Shown: positions 48,707 to 62,684, counted from the first letter of the stretch. The stretch is 64,000 bases of DNA from Aeromonas encheleia (GCF_900637545.1 NZ_LR134376.1:129501-193500); one strand, 5' to 3'. The notes: generated by a model from the letters alone, not told the origin. Made by a program: numbers and translations.

Positions 48707-49702
48707 TCAGCGGAGCACCGCCAGGATTTTTTGCTGCCACTCGGCATCCAACGGCGGCAGGTTGAGGGCATCGACCGCGCTGGCTATCTGCTGCGGATTG
48801 CTGGCGCCGATCAGGGCGCAGCTCACCACGGGATCGCGCAGCACCCATTGCAGTGCCAGCTGTGACAACTCCTGCCCCCGCTGCTGTGCCAGGGCATGCA
48901 GGGCCCGGATCCTGACCAGTTTCTCCGGGGTGATCTGATCGGGCTGGAGGAAGGGGCTGGCGCTGGCGGCGCGGGAATCCGCGGGGATCCCGGCCAGGTA
49001 GCGATCGCTGAGCAGGCCGCCGGCCAGGGGGGAGAAGGCCACGACCCCCACCCCCTGCTCGCGGCAGACCGGCAGGGTCTCGGCCTCGATCTCCCGCTGG
49101 AACAGGGAGTATTTGAGCTGATTGACCAGGCAGGGGGTACCGAGCTCCGCCAGCCGGGTCGCCGCCCTGGCGGCCAGTTCGGCCGGGTAGTTGGAGAGGC
49201 CGACGTAGAGCGCCTTGCCCTGACGCACCATCAGCGCCAGCGCCTGGCAGGTCTCCTCCAGCGGGGTGCGGGAGTCCGGCCTGTGGTGATAGAAGATGTC
49301 GACGTAGTCGAGGCCGAGTCGGCGCAGGCTCTGGTGCAGGCTGGCAAACAGGTACTTGGCGCTGCCGCCGTCCCCATAGGGGCCATCCCACATCACGTAG
49401 CCCGCCTTGCTGGCGATGATCAGCTCGTCTCTATAGGGGGCCAGGCTGCGCTTGAGCACGGTGCCGAAGGTGGTCTCGGCGGAGCCGGGGGGCGGTCCGT
49501 AGTTGTTGGCCAGATCGAAGTGGGTGATGCCCAGATCGAACGCCTGATGCACCATGGCCTTCACCTTGGCGGGATCGCTGCCCTCGCCGAAGTTGTGCCA
49601 GAGCCCCAGCCCTATGCTGGGCAGGCGCAGGCCGTGGCGGCCCACGGCGCGATAGGGTTGGCGCTGGTAACGGTCGGGTGCCGCTAGGTAGTTGTCATCC
49701 AT
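48707..49702 (-). CDS. gpr: Aldo/keto reductase, YghZ-like
   Basis: A 331-aa NADPH-dependent reductase similar to E. coli YghZ (L-glyceraldehyde 3-phosphate reductase) and the Kv-beta group. The catalytic tetrad is D63 (HFDLANNYG), Y68, K99 (IASKAGY) and H139 or H140 (FYHHRPD). YVGLSNY and VNQLKYSLFQREIE are typical of the group. Catalysis on methylglyoxal or glyceraldehyde phosphate is inferred. The 178 bp before galM holds only short TCTCCC/GGGAGA palindromes. Confidence 0.87.
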   Translation of the reverse strand: MDDNYLAAPDRYQRQPYRAVGRHGLRLPSIGLGLWHNFGEGSDPAKVKAMVHQAFDLGITHFDLANNYGPPPGSAETTFGTVLKRSLAPYRDELIIASKAGYVMWDGPYGDGGSAKYLFASLHQSLRRLGLDYVDIFYHHRPDSRTPLEETCQALALMVRQGKALYVGLSNYPAELAARAATRLAELGTPCLVNQLKYSLFQREIEAETLPVCREQGVGVVAFSPLAGGLLSDRYLAGIPADSRAASASPFLQPDQITPEKLVRIRALHALAQQRGQELSQLALQWVLRDPVVSCALIGASNPQQIASAVDALNLPPLDAEWQQKILAVLR

Positions 49703-49880
49703 AAAAACTCCTGGGTTGGGGCTGGTTCACGATATTGGATTTGAGCGGTCAGATATTCCCTGCATTACCCACCCTGCTCCCGCGAGGGGAGAAGGGGACT
49801 GGCAGCCGCCATCACCCAGCGGTGACGACGGCAACGCAACCCTAATCCCTTCTCCCTCCCTTTGGGAGAGAGAGTGGGGC

Positions 49881-50849
49881 TTAGCGCGCGGGGATCAGGC
49901 GATAACGGGTGACGTGGCGGTAGGTCTCGCCCGGTTGCAACCAGGGATCCCCCAGCTCGGGGCGGTTGGGGCTGTCCGGCAGCTGTTGCGCCTCCAGGCA
50001 GAGTCCCTGATGGTTCTGCCACTCGCCGCCGCCTCTGGCCGGGGTGCCCGCCAGCCAGTTGCCAGTGTAGAGCTGCACGCCAGGCTGGTCGGTATACATC
50101 TCCATGCGAAGGCGCTCATCGCCCGAGACCAGGGTCACGGCGGCTTGACCGGGGAGCGGGTTCAGCAGGAAGCAGTGATCGTAGCCACAGGCCCCGATCT
50201 GCTGCGGGTGACTCAACCACTCCTCACCAACGAGGCGGCGCTGGCGCAGGTCGAATGGGCCCGTCACCTCGGCCTTGCCCAGCGGCAGCGAGTGCTCGTC
50301 GATCGGCAGGTAGTGATCGGCCGCGATGCTGATGCTGTGCTCGCGCACATCGCCGCCATCCAGATTGAAGTAGGCGTGGCTGGTGAGATTCACCGGCGTC
50401 GGCGCATCCGTGGTGGCGGTGAGTTCGATCACCAAGTCCTGCTGTTCGAGCCGGTACTCCAGGTTGACATCCAGGTTGCCGGGGAAGCCCTGCTCGCCGT
50501 CGGCCAGCCGGGTGTGTAGGCGAATGCGATCCCCGGCCAGCTCGGATACCTGCCACTCCCTGTTATGCAACGACTGGCTGCCGCCGTGCAGGCAGGTGGT
50601 GCCTTCGTTGGCATCGAGGGACCAGTGCTGGCCGTCCCGTGTCAGGCGGGCGCCACCGATGCGGTTGGCAAAACGGCCGACGATGGCACCGAGATAGGCG
50701 TTCTGCCCGGGGTAGTCGGTCGGTTCGCAGGCGAGCAGCACGTTGCGATAATGGCCATCGACCGGCAGCTCGAGGGCGGTCAGGGTGGCACCGAAGTCGA
50801 GCACGCCGAGGCGCAACCCGGCGTCATTCTGCAGATGGAACTCCTTCAT
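49881..50849 (-). CDS. galM: Galactose mutarotase (aldose 1-epimerase)
   Basis: A 322-aa cytoplasmic enzyme that interconverts alpha and beta galactose. [12 protein letters not shown] contains the catalytic His and the acidic residue lies near the C-terminus (about E300, the LELQQ-like stretch [12 protein letters not shown]). [20 protein letters not shown] corresponds to conserved [14 protein letters not shown]. The start overlaps the galK stop by 4 bp, so this is the last gene of galETKM. Confidence 0.93.
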   Translation of the reverse strand: MKEFHLQNDAGLRLGVLDFGATLTALELPVDGHYRNVLLACEPTDYPGQNAYLGAIVGRFANRIGGARLTRDGQHWSLDANEGTTCLHGGSQSLHNREWQVSELAGDRIRLHTRLADGEQGFPGNLDVNLEYRLEQQDLVIELTATTDAPTPVNLTSHAYFNLDGGDVREHSISIAADHYLPIDEHSLPLGKAEVTGPFDLRQRRLVGEEWLSHPQQIGACGYDHCFLLNPLPGQAAVTLVSGDERLRMEMYTDQPGVQLYTGNWLAGTPARGGGEWQNHQGLCLEAQQLPDSPNRPELGDPWLQPGETYRHVTRYRLIPAR

Positions 50850-51997
50850 GCGATCACCCCGGCTCCGGCGCTGGCGCGGCAGACATAGCTGTCCGCCTTG
50901 AGGCCGAACTTGGCAGGGTACTGGGCCTCGACCGCGGCGATCACCTCATTCACCTGCTCCGGGCGCAGCAGGGCGACCACGCAGCCGCCGAAGCCGCCGC
51001 CGGTCATGCGTACGCCACCCTGGGTGCCGATCTGTGCCTTGATGATCTCCACCAGGCCGTCGATGGCGGGCACCGTGATCTCGAAGTCGTCGCGCATGGC
51101 GACATGGGATTGACCCATCAGCTCGCCGAGGCGAACCAGATCGCCGCAGGCCAGCGCATCGGCGGCGGCCAGGGTGCGGGCGTTTTCCCCCACCACGTGG
51201 CGGGCACGGCGATAGCAGGCTTCATCCAGCCCGGCCTTGCCGGCCTCCAGTGCGGCCAGATCCAGATCCCGCAGCGCCTTGACCCCATAGTGGCGGGCGG
51301 CGGTCTCACACTGCTGGCGGCGGGTGTTGTATTCGCTGTCCACCAGGCCGCGGCGCACGTTGGAGTTGACGATCAGCACCGCCAGATCGGCGGGCATGGG
51401 GATGAGGCGGGTCTCCAGCGAGCGGCAGTCCAGCAGCAGGGCGTGATCCGTCTTGCCGCTGGCGGAGATCATCTGATCCATGATGCCGCAGTTGCAGCCG
51501 ACAAACTGGTTCTCCGCCTGCTGGCCATTGAGGGCGATCTCGGCCTGGCTGATGTGAAGCCCCAGCGCCTCCTTGAAGGCCTGGCCTATGGCCACCTCCA
51601 GCGAGGCGGAGGAGGAGAGGCCCGTGCCCTGCGGCACGTTGCCGGAGACCACCAGATTGAGGCCGCGCAGCACATGGCCGCGGGCCTGCAGGTGCTTCAC
51701 CACGCCGCGGATGTAGTCGCTCCAGCGCTGGTCGGCATGGTGTTCGATGGGCTGCGCGAGATCGAACAGATCGCGCTGGTTGTCGTAGTCGGCGGCGATC
51801 ACCTGCACCAGGTTGTCGTCGCGCAGGCCGATGGCGACACAGGTCTCGTAGTCGATGGCGCAGGGCAGCACGAAGCCGTCATTGTAATCTGTGTGTTCGC
51901 CGATGAGGTTGACGCGACCGGGGGCGCGCACCAGCAGCTCGGGCGGCTGCTCAAACTGCTCGGCATAGACGGCGCTGACGCGTTGGCTGGGGGTCAT
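50846..51997 (-). CDS. galK: Galactokinase
   Basis: A 383-aa GHMP kinase (E. coli 382 aa). The galactose-binding signature is [20 protein letters not shown], the ATP loop is [20 protein letters not shown], and [14 protein letters not shown] is motif 3. ATG 51997 overlaps the galT stop (ATGA). The longer upstream frame reads antisense to galT codons and is rejected. Confidence 0.96.
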   Translation of the reverse strand: MTPSQRVSAVYAEQFEQPPELLVRAPGRVNLIGEHTDYNDGFVLPCAIDYETCVAIGLRDDNLVQVIAADYDNQRDLFDLAQPIEHHADQRWSDYIRGVVKHLQARGHVLRGLNLVVSGNVPQGTGLSSSASLEVAIGQAFKEALGLHISQAEIALNGQQAENQFVGCNCGIMDQMISASGKTDHALLLDCRSLETRLIPMPADLAVLIVNSNVRRGLVDSEYNTRRQQCETAARHYGVKALRDLDLAALEAGKAGLDEACYRRARHVVGENARTLAAADALACGDLVRLGELMGQSHVAMRDDFEITVPAIDGLVEIIKAQIGTQGGVRMTGGGFGGCVVALLRPEQVNEVIAAVEAQYPAKFGLKADSYVCRASAGAGVIA

Positions 51998-53043
51998 ACT
52001 GCTTCCTCTTTGGCTTGGTTGTAGTGAATGGGGCTGAGCGCGCGCAGCCGCTCGGCGGCTTGCTCCGGGGTCAGATCGCGCTGGGTCTCGGCCAGCATCT
52101 CGAAGCCCACCATGAACTTGCGCACGGTGGCGGAGCGCAGCAGGGGCGGGTAGAAGTGGGCGTGCAACTGCCAGGCGTCGGGGCAATCCGAGTTGGGCGG
52201 CGCAAAGTGCCAGCCCATGGAGTAGGGGAAGCTGCACTCGAACAGGTTGTCGTAGCGGCTGGTGAGCTCCTTGAGCGCCACCGCCAGATCCTGTTGCTGC
52301 TCGGGGCTGAGGCTCAGCAGAGAGGGCACATGGGCCTTGGGCAGCAGCAGGGTCTCGAACGGCCAGGCCGCCCAGAAGGGGACCACCGCCAGCCAGTGCT
52401 CGGTTTCCACCACGATGCGGGAGCGATCATTCAGTTCCCGCTCCACGTAGTCGACCAGCAGCGGGCGGCCATGCTCGGCCAGCCAGTCGCGCTGGTGCTG
52501 CTCTTCGCGGGCGATCTCGTTGGGCAGGAAGTCGCTGCCCCACAGCTGGCCATGGGGGTGCGGGTTGGAGCAGCCCATGACGGCGCCTTTGTTTTCAAAT
52601 ACTTGCACCCACTCCCATTGAGCGGAGAGCTCACTCACCTGATCCCGCCAGGTCTGGATCACCGCCTCGATGGCGGGCAGCGTCAGCTCGGGCAGGGTCT
52701 TGCCGTGATCCGGCGAGAAGCAGATGACCCGGCTGGTGCCACGGGCGGCTTCCAGTCGCAGCAGGGGATCCTGGGCGTCGCTGGCGGCCGGGGTGTCCTG
52801 CATCAGGGCGGCGAAGTCGTTGGTGAAGACGAAGGTCTCCTGATAGTCGGGGTTCTGGTCGCCGGTGACCCGGCGATTGCCCGCGCAGAGGAAACAGTCG
52901 GGGTCGTGGGCCTGGCTCGGGGCCTGGCTTATCTTCTCAACCTGACCCTGCCAGGGGCGCTTGGCCCTGTGGGGGGAGACCAGCACATACTGGCCGGTCA
53001 GCGGGTTGAAACGACGGTGGGGGTGATCAACCGGGTTGAACAT
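51994..53043 (-). CDS. galT: Galactose-1-phosphate uridylyltransferase
   Basis: A 349-aa HIT-superfamily enzyme (E. coli 348 aa). The active-site motif is [10 protein letters not shown], with the second His as nucleophile, and zinc ligands come from CFLCAGN near residue 55 and His. [20 protein letters not shown] is the start. GAGGAG is 5 nt before ATG 53043. It lies 73 bp after galE. Confidence 0.96.
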   Translation of the reverse strand: MFNPVDHPHRRFNPLTGQYVLVSPHRAKRPWQGQVEKISQAPSQAHDPDCFLCAGNRRVTGDQNPDYQETFVFTNDFAALMQDTPAASDAQDPLLRLEAARGTSRVICFSPDHGKTLPELTLPAIEAVIQTWRDQVSELSAQWEWVQVFENKGAVMGCSNPHPHGQLWGSDFLPNEIAREEQHQRDWLAEHGRPLLVDYVERELNDRSRIVVETEHWLAVVPFWAAWPFETLLLPKAHVPSLLSLSPEQQQDLAVALKELTSRYDNLFECSFPYSMGWHFAPPNSDCPDAWQLHAHFYPPLLRSATVRKFMVGFEMLAETQRDLTPEQAAERLRALSPIHYNQAKEEAV

Positions 53044-53116
53044 CATCACTCCTCAATGCCTGGTGAAATGAAAAGGGTAGCCGCCGCAGGGGCGTTAATG
53101 GGGAAGGAGTGTGCCA

Positions 53117-54130
53117 TCACGACTCATACCCCTGTGGATTGGTGGATTGCCAGCGCCAGCTGTCGGCGCACATGGCGGCGAGATCCCGGCTGGCGTGCCA
53201 GCCCAGCTCGCGCTCGGCCTTGGCCGGATCGGCCCAGCACTCGGCGATGTCGCCAGGGCGTCTCGGCTCGATGCGATAGGGCAGGGGGTGACCGCAGGCC
53301 GCCTCGAACGCCGCGACCATCTGCAACACGCTCTGGCCCAGGCCGGTACCCAGGTTGTAGGGGTGGACGCCACCCTTATGGGTGCAGTGCTGCAGCGCCT
53401 TGACGTGCCCCTCGGCGAGATCCACCACATGGATGTAATCGCGCACACCGGTGCCGTCCAGGGTGTTGTAATCGTTTCCAAAGACGGAGAGGCAGTCGCG
53501 ACGGCCGATGGCGACCTGGGTCAGGAAGGGCATCAAATTGTTGGGAATGCCCTGGGGATCCTCCCCCATGGTGCCGGATTCGTGGGCGCCGACCGGGTTG
53601 AAGTAGCGCAGCAGCGTCATGCTCCAGTGGGGCTCGGCGGCCTGCAGATCCTCGAGGATCTGCTCGATGATCAGCTTGGATCGACCGTAGGGGTTGGTGG
53701 CGCTGCGCGGGAAATCTTCCCGGATGGGGGTGCTTGCCGGGTCACCATAGACGGTGGCCGAGGAGCTGAACACCAGGTTGTGGACGCCGGCGCGCTTCAT
53801 GGCCTGCAGCAGGACCAGGGTGCCGCTCAGGTTGTTCTGGTAGTAGTCGAGGGGGATGCGGGTCGACTCGCCGACCGCCTTGAGGGCGGCGAAGTGGATC
53901 ACCGCCTCGATCTCCTGCTCGGCGAAGATGCGATCCAGCAGGGCCTCGTCACGAATATCGCCCCGATAGAACAGGGGTTCACGCCCGCTGATAGCGGCGA
54001 TCCGCGCCAGCACGCCGGGCTTGCTGTTGCACAGATTGTCTACCACCACGGGTTCCATGCCTGCGGCCTGCAAGGCAAGGCAGGTATGGCTGCCAATGTA
54101 ACCACAGCCGCCGGTGACCAGTACTTTCAT
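53117..54130 (-). CDS. galE: UDP-glucose 4-epimerase
   Basis: A 337-aa short-chain dehydrogenase family enzyme (E. coli 338 aa). MKVLVTGGCGYIGSHTCLAL carries the NAD motif, FSSSATVYGDP the catalytic Ser and NPYGRSKLIIEQ the YxxxK pair. It is the first gene of galETKM. ATG 54130 is preceded by GGAG. Confidence 0.97.
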   Translation of the reverse strand: MKVLVTGGCGYIGSHTCLALQAAGMEPVVVDNLCNSKPGVLARIAAISGREPLFYRGDIRDEALLDRIFAEQEIEAVIHFAALKAVGESTRIPLDYYQNNLSGTLVLLQAMKRAGVHNLVFSSSATVYGDPASTPIREDFPRSATNPYGRSKLIIEQILEDLQAAEPHWSMTLLRYFNPVGAHESGTMGEDPQGIPNNLMPFLTQVAIGRRDCLSVFGNDYNTLDGTGVRDYIHVVDLAEGHVKALQHCTHKGGVHPYNLGTGLGQSVLQMVAAFEAACGHPLPYRIEPRRPGDIAECWADPAKAERELGWHASRDLAAMCADSWRWQSTNPQGYES

Positions 54131-54203
54131 CCTCTTCTCCACTATCCGTTCCCCACATAGGAAAGCCTGAGCAGGAGTCTAGCCGAGGCACTCCCCCTCA
54201 AAC

Positions 54204-54219
54204 TGTGAGCGGGCTAACA
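54204..54219 (-). promoter_or_regulatory. Possible CRP site in the gal promoter region
   Basis: TGTGA-GCGGGC-TAACA has one full CRP half-site and a 4-of-5 second half-site. It overlaps the galE -10 on the minus strand, so it may act on the divergent gene or have no role. Confidence 0.3.
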
Positions 54220-54244
54220 TATTTGTGTAAACGATTACACAAAA
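54216..54244 (-). promoter_or_regulatory. galETKM promoter with embedded operator
   Basis: On the minus strand TTTTGT (54239-54244), a 17-bp spacer and TATGTT (54216-54221). The spacer is almost entirely the palindromic operator TTGTGTAAACGATTACACAA (54223-54242). Repressor and RNA polymerase would compete. Confidence 0.6.
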
Positions 54245-54280
54245 TTGTTGAGGGAAAAATGAACGACCTCGGCTTTTCCC

Positions 54281-54309
54281 CTGTCATCAGTGGGATTGCT
54301 CGGTATAAT
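54281..54309 (+). promoter_or_regulatory. Promoter of the galR-type gene
   Basis: CTGTCA (54281-54286), 17 bp, TATAAT (54304-54309), a perfect -10. It lies 37 bp before ATG 54346. Confidence 0.65.
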
Positions 54310-54345
54310 GGCCCCGTCCAAAACCGTGAAATAAGTGAAAACAGC

Positions 54346-55350
54346 ATGAGTACCATCAAGGATGTCGCCCGTTTGGCCAACGTATCGGTGGCAACGGTTT
54401 CACGGGTGATGAACAACTCACCCAAGGCCAGCGCCGCCTCCCGCGAGGTGGTGCGCAAAGCCATGGCCGAGCTGGGCTACACCCCCAATGCCAACGCCCG
54501 GGCGCTGGTCAACCAGACCTGTGACACCATGGGTGTGGTGGTCGGCGATGTGGCGGATCCCTTCTTCGGAGCCCTGGTCAAGGGGGTGGCTGCGGTGGCG
54601 GTGGAACAGGGGTTACACCTGCTGATGGGTAACGGTTTTCACAGGGCACAGCAGGAGCGGGAGTCCATCGAGCTGTTGATCGGCAAACGCTGCGAGGCGC
54701 TGGTGGTACACAGTAAGGCGCTGAGCGATGAGGAGTTGATCGACTATGCCCTGCGGGTACCCGGCATGGTGTTGATCAATCGAGATATTCCGGCCCTGAG
54801 GGGGCGCTGCATCGCCCTCAACAACCGGCAGGGGGCCGCCACCGCGACCCGCCATCTGCTGGAGCTGGGTCATCGTCACATCGCCTTCGTCAGCTCGGAT
54901 CATGCCATCGAGGATGCCCAGCAGCGCCTGCAGGGCTATCAGGATGCCCTGCTCGAGGCGGGTCTGAGTGCGGATCCCGAACTGGTCGAGAGCGGCATGC
55001 CCAATGAGGAGGGGGGGGAGCGCGCCATGCTCAACCTGCTGGCCAAGGGGCTCAGCATCACGGCCGTGGTGGCTTACAACGACGCCATGGCGGCGGGGGC
55101 CATCTCGGTGCTGGCCGACAATGGTCTCAAGGTGCCGGAAGAGGTCTCCGTGGTCGGCTTCGATGACATCATCTACGCCAGATACCTGAGGCCCAAGCTT
55201 TCCACCATGCGCTACCCCATAGAGCTGATGGCGGCGCAGGCGGCCAAGCTGGCGTTGCAACTCGCCGCGGGCGAGAGCGAGGTGGTGCAGAGCCGCGTCT
55301 ACACCCCGACCCTGATCAATCGTCACTCGGTAGCTCCGGTCAGGGCCTGA
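54346..55350 (+). CDS. galR: LacI-family galactose repressor (GalR/GalS-like)
   Basis: A 334-aa regulator. The HTH and hinge are STIKDVARLANVSVATVSRV and RKAMAELGYTPNANARALV; the sugar-binding part includes VGDVADPFFGALVKGV, VLINRDIP, HRHIAFVSSD and VSVVGFDDIIYARYLRPKL. MSTIKDVARLANVSVATVSR is close to E. coli GalR and GalS. It sits between galE and lacZ, and three similar operators lie in front of galE, lacZ and mglB. ATG 54346 is chosen because the upstream frame covers the promoter and operator. Confidence 0.9.
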   Translation: MSTIKDVARLANVSVATVSRVMNNSPKASAASREVVRKAMAELGYTPNANARALVNQTCDTMGVVVGDVADPFFGALVKGVAAVAVEQGLHLLMGNGFHRAQQERESIELLIGKRCEALVVHSKALSDEELIDYALRVPGMVLINRDIPALRGRCIALNNRQGAATATRHLLELGHRHIAFVSSDHAIEDAQQRLQGYQDALLEAGLSADPELVESGMPNEEGGERAMLNLLAKGLSITAVVAYNDAMAAGAISVLADNGLKVPEEVSVVGFDDIIYARYLRPKLSTMRYPIELMAAQAAKLALQLAAGESEVVQSRVYTPTLINRHSVAPVRA

Positions 55351-55570
55351 TTCTGCTTCTATGACGATTGAGCAGGAGATGACGGCCCGTCTGCACGCCA
55401 AGGCTGCTGCTCAATCGTCACTCCATGATTCCCGTCAGACCCTGATCCTGCCTCGATGACGATTGAGCGGGAGATGGCGGCCCCTTTACATGCACCCTGG
55501 TTGCTGTTCACTCCTCATTCTGTGATCCCGCCAGGCTCTGATCGTGCCTCAATAGCCACTCCATGACCCA
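55339..55570 (+). repeat. About 95-bp repeat with a 14-bp inverted repeat, after the galR-type gene
   Basis: Units begin near 55339, 55434 and 55530 (GTCAGGGCCTGATTCTGC, GTCAGACCCTGATCCTGC, GCCAGGCTCTGATCGTGC). Unit 1 contains TGACGATTGAGCAG (55362-55375) and CTGCTCAATCGTCA (55407-55420), a perfect 14-bp inverted repeat with a 31-nt loop. Units 2 and 3 lose the symmetry. The first copy overlaps the gene's last codons. 55571-55691 has no gene. Confidence 0.7.
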
Positions 55571-55583
55571 AATGTGAGCCTGA

Positions 55584-58832
<3,249 letters not shown>

Positions 58833-58925
58833 ATCTGACTCCCCCATGAACGCCAAAACGAATCGATTGAGTCTTGGTTGTGTTTAAGTGGTTAATATTT
58901 AACGAATTTGTTGCTGTGTAACAGA

Positions 58926-58941
58926 GTGTAAACGTTTTCAT
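58926..58941 (+). promoter_or_regulatory. GalR-type operator of mglBAC
   Basis: GTGTAAACGTTTTCAT shares 13 of 16 positions with the gal operator GTGTAAACGATTACAC. It is upstream of the CRP site and promoter of mglB. Confidence 0.6.
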
Positions 58942-58943
58942 TT

Positions 58944-58987
58944 TGTCGTCAGGATCACAGAACTCCAGACAACAAACTGATTACATT
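58944..58987 (+). promoter_or_regulatory. mglBAC promoter with class II CRP site
   Basis: TGTCG-TCAGGA-TCACA (58944-58959) matches 8 of 10 CRP half-site positions. Its centre lies about 42 bp before the start expected from -10 TACATT (58982-58987), the class II spacing. There is no good -35, as expected for a CRP-dependent promoter. Confidence 0.55.
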
Positions 58988-59057
58988 AGGCTCGCGCCAG
59001 TTCACATGGTGTACAGCATTCCCTACAAAAACAGATATTAGAGATCGGAGCATAACA

Positions 59058-60044
59058 ATGAAAAAACTCACGACAGTTGCCGCCCTGCTGATGGGACTGA
59101 CGGCCGGTGCCACCGCCCACGCTGAAACCCGTATCGGTGTGACCGTCTACAAGTACGACGACAACTTCATGGCCGTGGTACGCAAGGCAATTGAGAAGGA
59201 AGCAGTGGCGAACCCAGGTGTCGAGCTGCTGATGAATGACTCCCAGAATGACCAGTCCAAGCAGAACGACCAGATCGACGTGCTGCTGGCCAAGGGTGTG
59301 AAGGCGCTGGCGATCAACCTGGTTGATCCTGCGGCGGCCCCTGTCGTGATTGAGAAAGCCCGTGGCGAAGATGTACCCGTGGTGTTCTACAACAAGGAAC
59401 CGAGTGCGGCCGATCTCGCCAGCTATGACAAGGCTTACTACGTGGGTACCGACTCCAAGGAGTCAGGCATCATCCAGGGTCAGCTGATCGCCAAACATTG
59501 GAAAGCCCATCCGGAATGGGATCTGAACAAGGATGGCGTCATCCAGTTCGTGCTGCTCAAGGGTGAGCCTGGCCACCCGGATGCCGAAGCCCGCACCACC
59601 TATGTCGTCAAGACCCTGAATGATGGCGGCCTCAAGACCCAGCAGCTGCACATGGATACCGGTATGTGGGATACCGCCATGGCTAAAGACAAGATGGATG
59701 CCTGGATCTCCGGCCCCAACGCCAACAAGATTGAAGTGGTGATCGCCAATAACGATGGCATGGCAATGGGCGCTGTTGAATCCCTCAAGGCCCAAGGCAA
59801 GACCGCCATTCCGGTGTTCGGTGTCGATGCGTTGCCCGAGGCGCTGGCCATGGTCAAGAGCGGTGCCATGGCGGGTACAGTGCTGAACGATGCGGCCAAC
59901 CAGGCGAAAGCCACCTTCGAGCTGACCAAGAACCTGGCTGAAGGCAAACCGGCCGGTGAAGGCACCAAGTGGAAGATCGACAACAAGGTCGTCCGCGTTG
60001 CCTACGTGGGCGTAGACAAAGACAACCTGGCTCAATTCGAGTAA
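59058..60044 (+). CDS. mglB: Galactose/methyl-galactoside binding protein
   Basis: A 328-aa periplasmic sugar-binding protein (E. coli 332 aa), also the likely ligand carrier for galactose chemotaxis. The signal peptide is [20 protein letters not shown], with HA before [49 protein letters not shown] and [18 protein letters not shown] contain the usual sugar-contacting Asp, Asn and Trp positions. GGAG 7 nt before the ATG sets the start. Confidence 0.96.
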   Translation: MKKLTTVAALLMGLTAGATAHAETRIGVTVYKYDDNFMAVVRKAIEKEAVANPGVELLMNDSQNDQSKQNDQIDVLLAKGVKALAINLVDPAAAPVVIEKARGEDVPVVFYNKEPSAADLASYDKAYYVGTDSKESGIIQGQLIAKHWKAHPEWDLNKDGVIQFVLLKGEPGHPDAEARTTYVVKTLNDGGLKTQQLHMDTGMWDTAMAKDKMDAWISGPNANKIEVVIANNDGMAMGAVESLKAQGKTAIPVFGVDALPEALAMVKSGAMAGTVLNDAANQAKATFELTKNLAEGKPAGEGTKWKIDNKVVRVAYVGVDKDNLAQFE

Positions 60045-60096
60045 TTCCCTCCTCCTGGGCAAGGTGACCCCTTGCCCTCTATTTCAACCCGATGTG

Positions 60097-61617
60097 ATGG
60101 CTGATATGACAACACGGCAACAATCAGAATGGCTGTTGGAGATGATTGACGTCAGTAAGAGCTTTCCCGGCGTCAAGGCACTCGATAATGTCAATTTACG
60201 GGTCCGTCCTCATTCTGTGCATGCGTTGATGGGCGAGAATGGCGCGGGTAAATCCACGCTGCTCAAGTGCTTGTTCGGCATTTATGAGAAGGATGAGGGC
60301 AAGATCTTCTTCAAGGGCGAGGAGGTCAACTTCACCTCGTCCAAAGAGGCGCTGGAGAACGGCGTCTCCATGGTGCACCAGGAGTTGAACCTGGTCTTGC
60401 AGCGCACCGTGATGGACAACATGTGGCTCGGCCGCTATCCCACCAAGGGCTGGTTCGTCGACCACGGCAAGATGTACCACGACACCAAACATATCTTCGA
60501 CGAACTGGATATTGATATCGATCCTCGGGTCAAGGTGGGCACGCTCTCCGTGTCCCAGATGCAGATGATCGAGATCGCCAAGGCGTTCTCTTATGATGCC
60601 AAGATTGTCATCATGGACGAGCCCACCTCCTCCTTGACCGAGAAAGAGGTCAATCACCTCTTCAAGATCATCAACAAGCTGAAAGAGAAGGGCTGCGGCA
60701 TCGTCTACATCTCCCACAAGATGGAAGAGATCTTCCAGCTGTGTGACGAGATCACCATATTGCGGGATGGGCAGTGGGTGGCGACTCAGCCGCTCAAGGG
60801 CATGACCATGGATCAGATTATCGGCATGATGGTCGGTCGTGAGTTGACCCAGCGCTTCCCGGAGAAAACCAATCAGCCGAAAGAGGTCATCCTGGAGGTT
60901 GAGCATCTGACGGCGAAGAACCAGCCATCCATTCAGGACGTCACCTTCGACCTGCACAAGGGTGAGATCCTCGGTATCGCCGGCTTGGTGGGCGCCAAGC
61001 GCACCGACATCGTCGAGACCCTGTTTGGCATCCGCGATCGCAGCGGCGGCGCCATCAAGCTGCATGGCAAAGAGGTGGCCAATCACAATGCCCACGAGGC
61101 GATCCAGAACGGCTTCGCCCTGGTCACCGAGGAGCGGCGCTCCACCGGTATCTACTCCCGTCTCGACATCGCGTTCAACTCCCTGATCGCCAACATGGAC
61201 AGCTACAAGAGTTCCATGGGGCTGCTCAGCAACAACAAGATGAAGAGCGACACCCAGTGGGTCATCGACTCCATGCGGGTCAAGACCCCGACCCAGCAGA
61301 CACAGATTGGCTCCCTGTCCGGTGGCAACCAGCAGAAGGTCATCATCGGCCGCTGGCTGCTGACCCAACCTGAGATCCTGATGCTGGATGAACCGACCCG
61401 GGGTATCGACGTCGGCGCCAAGTTCGAGATCTACCAGCTCATCCTGGAGCTGGCCAAGAAGGACAAGGGCATCATCATCATCTCCTCAGAGATGCCGGAG
61501 CTGCTCGGGATCACGGATCGCATCATGGTCATGAGCAATGGCCGGGTCGCCGGGATCGTCAACACCAAAGAAACTGACCAGAGCGAGATCCTACGCCTGG
61601 CATCTCTGTACCTATAG
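60097..61617 (+). CDS. mglA: Galactose/methyl-galactoside ABC transporter ATPase
   Basis: A 506-aa protein with two ABC domains, the same length as E. coli MglA. The first Walker A is GENGAGKST, its signature is [12 protein letters not shown] and Walker B is IVIMDEP; the second half has GLVGAKRTD in place of a true Walker [16 protein letters not shown] and [13 protein letters not shown]. So the second site is degenerate, as usual in this family. ATG 60097 (MADMTT) is chosen for the family length; GTG 60064 and ATG 60106 are alternatives. Confidence 0.95.
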   Translation: MADMTTRQQSEWLLEMIDVSKSFPGVKALDNVNLRVRPHSVHALMGENGAGKSTLLKCLFGIYEKDEGKIFFKGEEVNFTSSKEALENGVSMVHQELNLVLQRTVMDNMWLGRYPTKGWFVDHGKMYHDTKHIFDELDIDIDPRVKVGTLSVSQMQMIEIAKAFSYDAKIVIMDEPTSSLTEKEVNHLFKIINKLKEKGCGIVYISHKMEEIFQLCDEITILRDGQWVATQPLKGMTMDQIIGMMVGRELTQRFPEKTNQPKEVILEVEHLTAKNQPSIQDVTFDLHKGEILGIAGLVGAKRTDIVETLFGIRDRSGGAIKLHGKEVANHNAHEAIQNGFALVTEERRSTGIYSRLDIAFNSLIANMDSYKSSMGLLSNNKMKSDTQWVIDSMRVKTPTQQTQIGSLSGGNQQKVIIGRWLLTQPEILMLDEPTRGIDVGAKFEIYQLILELAKKDKGIIIISSEMPELLGITDRIMVMSNGRVAGIVNTKETDQSEILRLASLYL

Positions 61618-61631
61618 ACAGGAAGATATTT

Positions 61632-62642
61632 ATGGAGTCGGCTAAAAATTTCAATCTGATGCAGGCGCTCAAAGAGAACGGCATCTATGTGGTGCTGCTG
61701 GTGTTGCTCATGGTCATAGTGATCAAGGAGCCCTCCTTCCTGAGCCTCACCAACTTCAGCAACATCCTGACCCAGTCCTCGGTGCGGGTCATCATCGCAC
61801 TCGGGGTGGCGGGCATCATCATCACCCAGGGCACCGACCTGTCGGCCGGTCGTCAGGTTGGCCTGGCCGCCCTGATCGCCGCCACCATGTTGCAGGCGCT
61901 GACCAACGTCAACAAGGTGTTCCCCAGCCTGGGTGAAGTGCCCATTCCTGTGGTGATCCTGCTGGTCTGTGCCGTGGGGGCCCTGATTGGTCTGCTCAAC
62001 GGTCTGATCGTGGCCTATCTCAATGTGACCCCGTTTATTACCACCCTGGGTACCATGATCATCGTCTACGGCATCAACTCGCTGTACTTCGATTCCGTGG
62101 GTGCCTCGCCGGTAGCCGGCTTCGATCCTCGCTTCTCGAGCTTCGCGCAGGGGTTCATCAAGCTGGGGGGGTTCAAGCTATCCTATCTCACCTTCTACGC
62201 CGCCATTGCCAGCGTGTTCGTCTGGGTGCTGTGGAACAAGACCCGCTTCGGCAAGAACATCTTCGCCATCGGTGGCAACCCCGAGGCCGCCAAGGTGTCC
62301 GGCGTCAACGTCGCCGTCAACCTGGTGGTGATCTATGCCCTGGCCGGGGTGTTCTACGCCTTCGGTGGCATGCTGGAGGCGGGCCGTATCGGCAGTGCCA
62401 CCAACAACCTCGGCTTCATGTATGAGCTCGACGCCATCGCGGCCTGCGTGGTGGGCGGGGTCTCCTTCGCCGGTGGTGTGGGTACAGTGGCCGGTGTCAT
62501 CACCGGGGTGCTCATCTTCACCCTGATCAACTACGGTCTGACCTATATCGGTGTCAGCCCCTACTGGCAGTTCATCATCAAGGGCGGCATCATCATACTG
62601 GCGGTCGCGCTGGACTCCATGAAGTACGCCAAGAAGAAGTAA
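61632..62642 (+). CDS. mglC: Galactose/methyl-galactoside ABC transporter permease
   Basis: A 336-aa inner-membrane permease, identical in length to E. coli MglC, with about ten hydrophobic segments. GVAGIIITQGTDLSAGRQVG, TPFITTLGTMIIVYGINSLY, FAIGGNPEAAKVSGVNV and GSATNNLGFMYELDAIAACV are conserved. It lies 14 bp after mglA. Confidence 0.96.
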   Translation: MESAKNFNLMQALKENGIYVVLLVLLMVIVIKEPSFLSLTNFSNILTQSSVRVIIALGVAGIIITQGTDLSAGRQVGLAALIAATMLQALTNVNKVFPSLGEVPIPVVILLVCAVGALIGLLNGLIVAYLNVTPFITTLGTMIIVYGINSLYFDSVGASPVAGFDPRFSSFAQGFIKLGGFKLSYLTFYAAIASVFVWVLWNKTRFGKNIFAIGGNPEAAKVSGVNVAVNLVVIYALAGVFYAFGGMLEAGRIGSATNNLGFMYELDAIAACVVGGVSFAGGVGTVAGVITGVLIFTLINYGLTYIGVSPYWQFIIKGGIIILAVALDSMKYAKKK

Positions 62643-62650
62643 GCATTGGC

Positions 62651-62684
62651 AGAGAGGGCCGGGAGATACCGGCCCTCTCTCTTT
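62651..62684 (+). terminator. Terminator after mglC
   Basis: AGAGAGGGCCGG (62651-62662) and CCGGCCCTCTCT (62669-62680) form a 12-bp stem with a 6-nt loop, followed by CTTT. It lies 16 bp before the chemoreceptor ATG, so it may only attenuate read-through. Confidence 0.75.
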
